Positions 46,299 to 49,284 of a stretch of DNA of 49,284 nucleotides are shown one piece after another. Numbering within the stretch: position 1 is the first letter of the stretch; each line of letters starts with the position of its first letter. Both the position numbers and the translations under genes were made by a program. This stretch comes from Gnomoniopsis sp. IMI 355080 (lineage: Eukaryota > Ascomycota > Sordariomycetes > Diaporthales > Gnomoniaceae). The notes under the pieces are model-generated. The model was not told the DNA's origin and did no database searches. It saw only the letters and a list, made by a program, of their open reading frames with translations. The stretch lies in the NCBI GenBank assembly GCA_027946555.1, contig JAPEVC010000255.1, forward strand, positions 1 to 49,284, given 5' to 3'.

Positions 46299-46574
46299 AT
46301 GGGTTCCGCTGTACGACCACCAAAGAAGTCTTTCAGCAGCGGTAGCTCCTCGTCCTCCTACTCCTCTTCAGACTCAGACTTCTCTTCCACCTCATCATCA
46401 AGGGTGAGCCTGGACAGGAGTCCTGTTGCCAGCATTGAGGAAATCCGCTGCATGAGGTGCGCACGCTTCACCGAGATGACTTCGACGGACACACCAGCAA
46501 TGTACGGAATGGTGACGGTTGGGACGGGCATCTACTACTGCGCGAAGTGTGCAAAGGCTACTGGGTACAGATGA
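46299..46574 (+). CDS. Small Ser-rich protein with two CxxC pairs (putative zinc ribbon)
   Basis: Predicted protein of 91 residues from a true ATG in good context (CAAAATGGG), intronless. Residues 10-40 are almost all Ser with some Asp and Tyr. The C-terminal half has Cys51-x2-Cys54 and Cys81-x2-Cys84 separated by 26 residues, a spacing that fits a four-Cys zinc ribbon; SVASIEEIRCMRCARFTEM and GIYYCAKCAKATGY frame them. The protein ends directly after the second pair. The pattern strongly suggests a real small gene of the kind conserved in filamentous ascomycetes, but I cannot name a function. A long leader is likely, since pyrimidine-rich sequence precedes the ATG for about 200 bases. Confidence 0.75.
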   Translation: MGSAVRPPKKSFSSGSSSSSYSSSDSDFSSTSSSRVSLDRSPVASIEEIRCMRCARFTEMTSTDTPAMYGMVTVGTGIYYCAKCAKATGYR

Positions 46575-49284
46575 GCGCCGGCTCAACAATTGTGGCATGG
46601 AATGATACACACATAACAACCAGGTGGCGGACGGTATCAGGGCGACTTTCTACCAGACGCAACCGAGACACCAGCTACTATTCCAATCTCACCCAGGAGC
46701 GACAATCATCATTTGCAGCAATGTACGCCAGGCCCAACTCGCGGCTATCATTGCAACCAGACACTAAAGACGCTGCGGCCATGGAGGCTGGTGGATGATT
46801 GCGATGAGCGCTCACTACGACCCTACTCAATCGCGCTTGGTCTCAGAAGCCATTTGGGACCAGAACTGTCATTTCGCATCGCCGAATTGTCAGATTTCGC
46901 ATCGGAGGGAACCCGCTGGATAAGGTTGGCGCTAGCCAAATACTACCCCAGCTCCTATCACCACGGACCAATGCAAGGCAAGACGCACGACATCACTACG
47001 ACAAACCGCAATGTCTGCCATGCCACAATGGGCTGGTCAAGAGATGGGTCGCAAGGCGCGGCAGCAATTCGAATTACGAAGGGTCGATCAATTGACGGCA
47101 TATCCACCTGGCAAATCAGCACCACCAACAATGGCGCACTATTGCGTCTGAAGTCGTATCTGAACGACTCGCGCCGCATTGGGTGCAATTTGTCGGTGTT
47201 CCCTGAATATGCCGGGCTGCCAACTTGGCATCAGCCTTACTGAGTCGCCACTATCCATACTACGCAAAGATCAGCACAGCCTTGCATCAGCAGCCCTCTG
47301 CAACGCAAACCAAGCTCCCAAGTTTTTCCCCACCTTCGATCTGGGGAGATCTTGTCTTGGCTTGCATTCCCGTCCATTTACATCTTCCATTGGAATTTCC
47401 GTGGAACGCGCGATTCATCCTTTCACGACGTGAAGAATACGTCATCGGGTTGGATTTTGGATTGTCACCGGCGTGGGGCTTTTTCGACGGCAGACCTCCG
47501 CCAATCAAGGAGCTTACATGAGACGCCAGGTGACGGAGGCTTTACGAGAATTTGACGACTGGATGTCGCATTTCTTTCTTCTTCACTTCATCACCACTTT
47601 TACGCACAATCATTGGACGGAAAAACATGCATGAAAAGGGATTGGAGTTTTTATATTTTGATGATTGGAGAGATACCTTTTGGGTACATATACATAGCAT
47701 GGCGTTCTGCCTTTTTAGCGAGTTCGACGATACCAGCTTCTTTCTTCTGCATAGCATAAGGGTCAGAAAATGAATACAAATACGTGTACATGGTTTCAAA
47801 CAATCTGCTCCCCTCACCACTAGTGCCTCTACATGGAATTGACCACCAAAGTGCTTAATGCCGGCAAATCATGAAAACTTTCTCACCAAGTGGAGTTCAG
47901 GAAAGGCCTCGTGGACTGGCATACGCGTTTCGCCCGGGTTCCGGCATGATCGGGAAGATCGGGAATGCTTTAACGGCAACTACGGGAGGACTTTGGGCAA
48001 TGTCTGTGTGGCTTAAGTGGCTTGTTTGGCTTGGTGTCACAATGTAAGTCAATTCCGAGCAGTTCAGTTCAGTTCGGTCAGCCTGCCATCATAGTTTCGA
48101 TGTGATCTCTTCATAGGGCAACAGTCTGAGACTTCCCGTTGCTGCCCAGTGCAACGTCGGTGTAATCGGAAGCTGCCCGTGTAACGACAATTGCATTTGC
48201 ATCGCGAATCCGCCAACATACGACAAATGCAATAAAAAGAAATCTATAAAACTTGGTCTCAACAGAACAGAATTGGTACCAAGCGAGAAATGGGGACCTC
48301 GCCGACAATGGAATAATTGGGCAATAGTGTCGGCGGCAATCACCAATGCCCAACAAGCGACGACAGGGTCATCCACTTCTCCTACTGGACATGATGCCAC
48401 CAAAGGCGAAAGATTAGTGGCATCGGATTTGAATTGTGTGGAGGGCGCATTTCTGCGCGGGTAATTTTAAAACACACCGCCCTAGCGACGACATAGGTAA
48501 AAGGCCCTCGGGACGACGACGACAACAACAACGGTGACGATGAGGCAACCGACCTTGGCACCATACAAATTCGCGATGCGCGTGTCTGTTTCGCTAGTTC
48601 AGCTGGCCCAGGAGATCGCCGAAAAACCTTACTGGGCGGGAAGGAAAATGGACGGACGCGTCGATCAAAGGCGGGCGGTACGTACTGGGCCTGGTTCGTC
48701 CCGATGCTCTGGCAGCGGACTATTAGCGTTCATCACGGCCGGGCAGGGGAGGACCCTGAGAATTCGCGGAGCCGCCCACGTTTTCCTCGCTCTCTAGCAG
48801 GTCTTCTGTCTTCTTTGGCCTTCCCTTCTTGATATCGGATCCCTATTGAGTGCTACGTCGAGGGCCTTCGTTCCCAGTTTTGGGACCGTAGGGGTTTGGG
48901 CTGAGAGGGTCTAGACCTTTGGAATCAAACCACCACGTCCGTCATTTATGCTTTCTTGGTACCAATCTTTTGCTCAGGGACTTGGTCGGTGACTCGCGTG
49001 GTATAGGGTTACTCCCGCCACTTGCTATGCGCCAGCTCGGGGGTGTCCGTGGTGGGGGACAATGCCCGTGATGATGCTTTCTATGCCAGCTTTTCTTGGT
49101 GATATCTGTGTGCCGTCGCCGCCGGTCCATCACGGTCTAGACCTCTGGAGTATGTTGCATTCTGGCCAGGTTCCCTTCGGATCCAGCCCTTTGGAGCTTG
49201 GACAGTTTGGCACCCTGAACAGCCCTGACTCGCACGCCTGCCCGTGATGGAGGCCCGCTGGGGGGGGGGGGGCGCAAGAAGAGA
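46575..49284. other. Right end, no gene seen
   Basis: Downstream of the small CxxC gene. Frames of 176 codons (46713-47243) and 98 codons (47225-47521) are open in sequence but begin with TTG and have no recognisable features; they may be part of the 3' UTR. The window ends in a G-run of about 14 bases at 49259-49272. Confidence 0.4.

Noticed and set aside
45821..46345. 174-codon ATG frame overlapping the CxxC gene
   Set aside because: It runs through the likely leader and into the start of the better-supported gene at 46299 in another frame, and its composition looks like translated pyrimidine-rich leader.
46713..47243. 176-codon plus-strand frame
   Set aside because: Begins with TTG, lacks family resemblance and lies in the probable 3' flank; kept only as a mention.
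1..49284. tRNA genes, CRISPR arrays, long terminal repeats
   Set aside because: I looked for B-box-like GGTTCGA with a matching cloverleaf, regularly spaced repeats, and long direct or inverted repeats; none was convincing by eye.

Overview
The window is nuclear DNA of a filamentous ascomycete (Pezizomycotina). The genes carry short introns of 50 to 190 bases with GT..AG ends. They include a Zn(II)2Cys6 regulator, a secreted FAD oxidase and a fungal-type aldo-keto reductase, next to conserved eukaryotic housekeeping genes. I cannot place it below subphylum from sequence alone. There are no rRNA genes, no convincing tRNAs, no CRISPR array and no intact transposon. Gene models were built by hand: exon phases were checked across every intron, and many apparent start codons were discarded because they are GTG or TTG.

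Region 1 (1-11,000) has accessory, secondary-metabolism character. A Zn(II)2Cys6 transcription factor (minus) and a secreted berberine-bridge-type FAD oxidase (plus) diverge from a 922-base shared promoter. That promoter holds an imperfect ~88-base tandem duplication with three conserved blocks. Beyond a gene-poor gap lie an aldo-keto reductase and, 420 bases further, a truncated O-methyltransferase remnant on the opposite strand. No backbone synthase is visible, so this looks like the eroded edge of a biosynthetic cluster.

Region 2 (11,000-33,000) is mostly core genome: UBC7/UBE2G2-type E2 (minus), divergent from a large mitochondrial protein (plus); SmD3 (minus, 3 exons); a seven-exon adiponectin-receptor/PAQR membrane protein with a 13-base micro-exon; a secreted type-B carboxylesterase; a small membrane protein; an intronless methylenetetrahydrofolate reductase; the splicing factor YJU2; another small membrane protein; and a CAMK-like protein kinase. 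The genes serve ERAD ubiquitination, mRNA splicing (SmD3 and YJU2), one-carbon/methionine metabolism, lipid/zinc homeostasis and mitochondrial function.

Region 3 (33,000-49,284) is gene-poor. It holds a substrate-binding-protein-like gene (36,389-37,515), a long desert of about 8.8 kb, and a small Ser-rich protein with two CxxC pairs (46,299). Short frame-broken stretches of coding appearance, a GT microsatellite, small tandem repeats and scattered ACCTAGGTA motifs occur in the non-coding parts.
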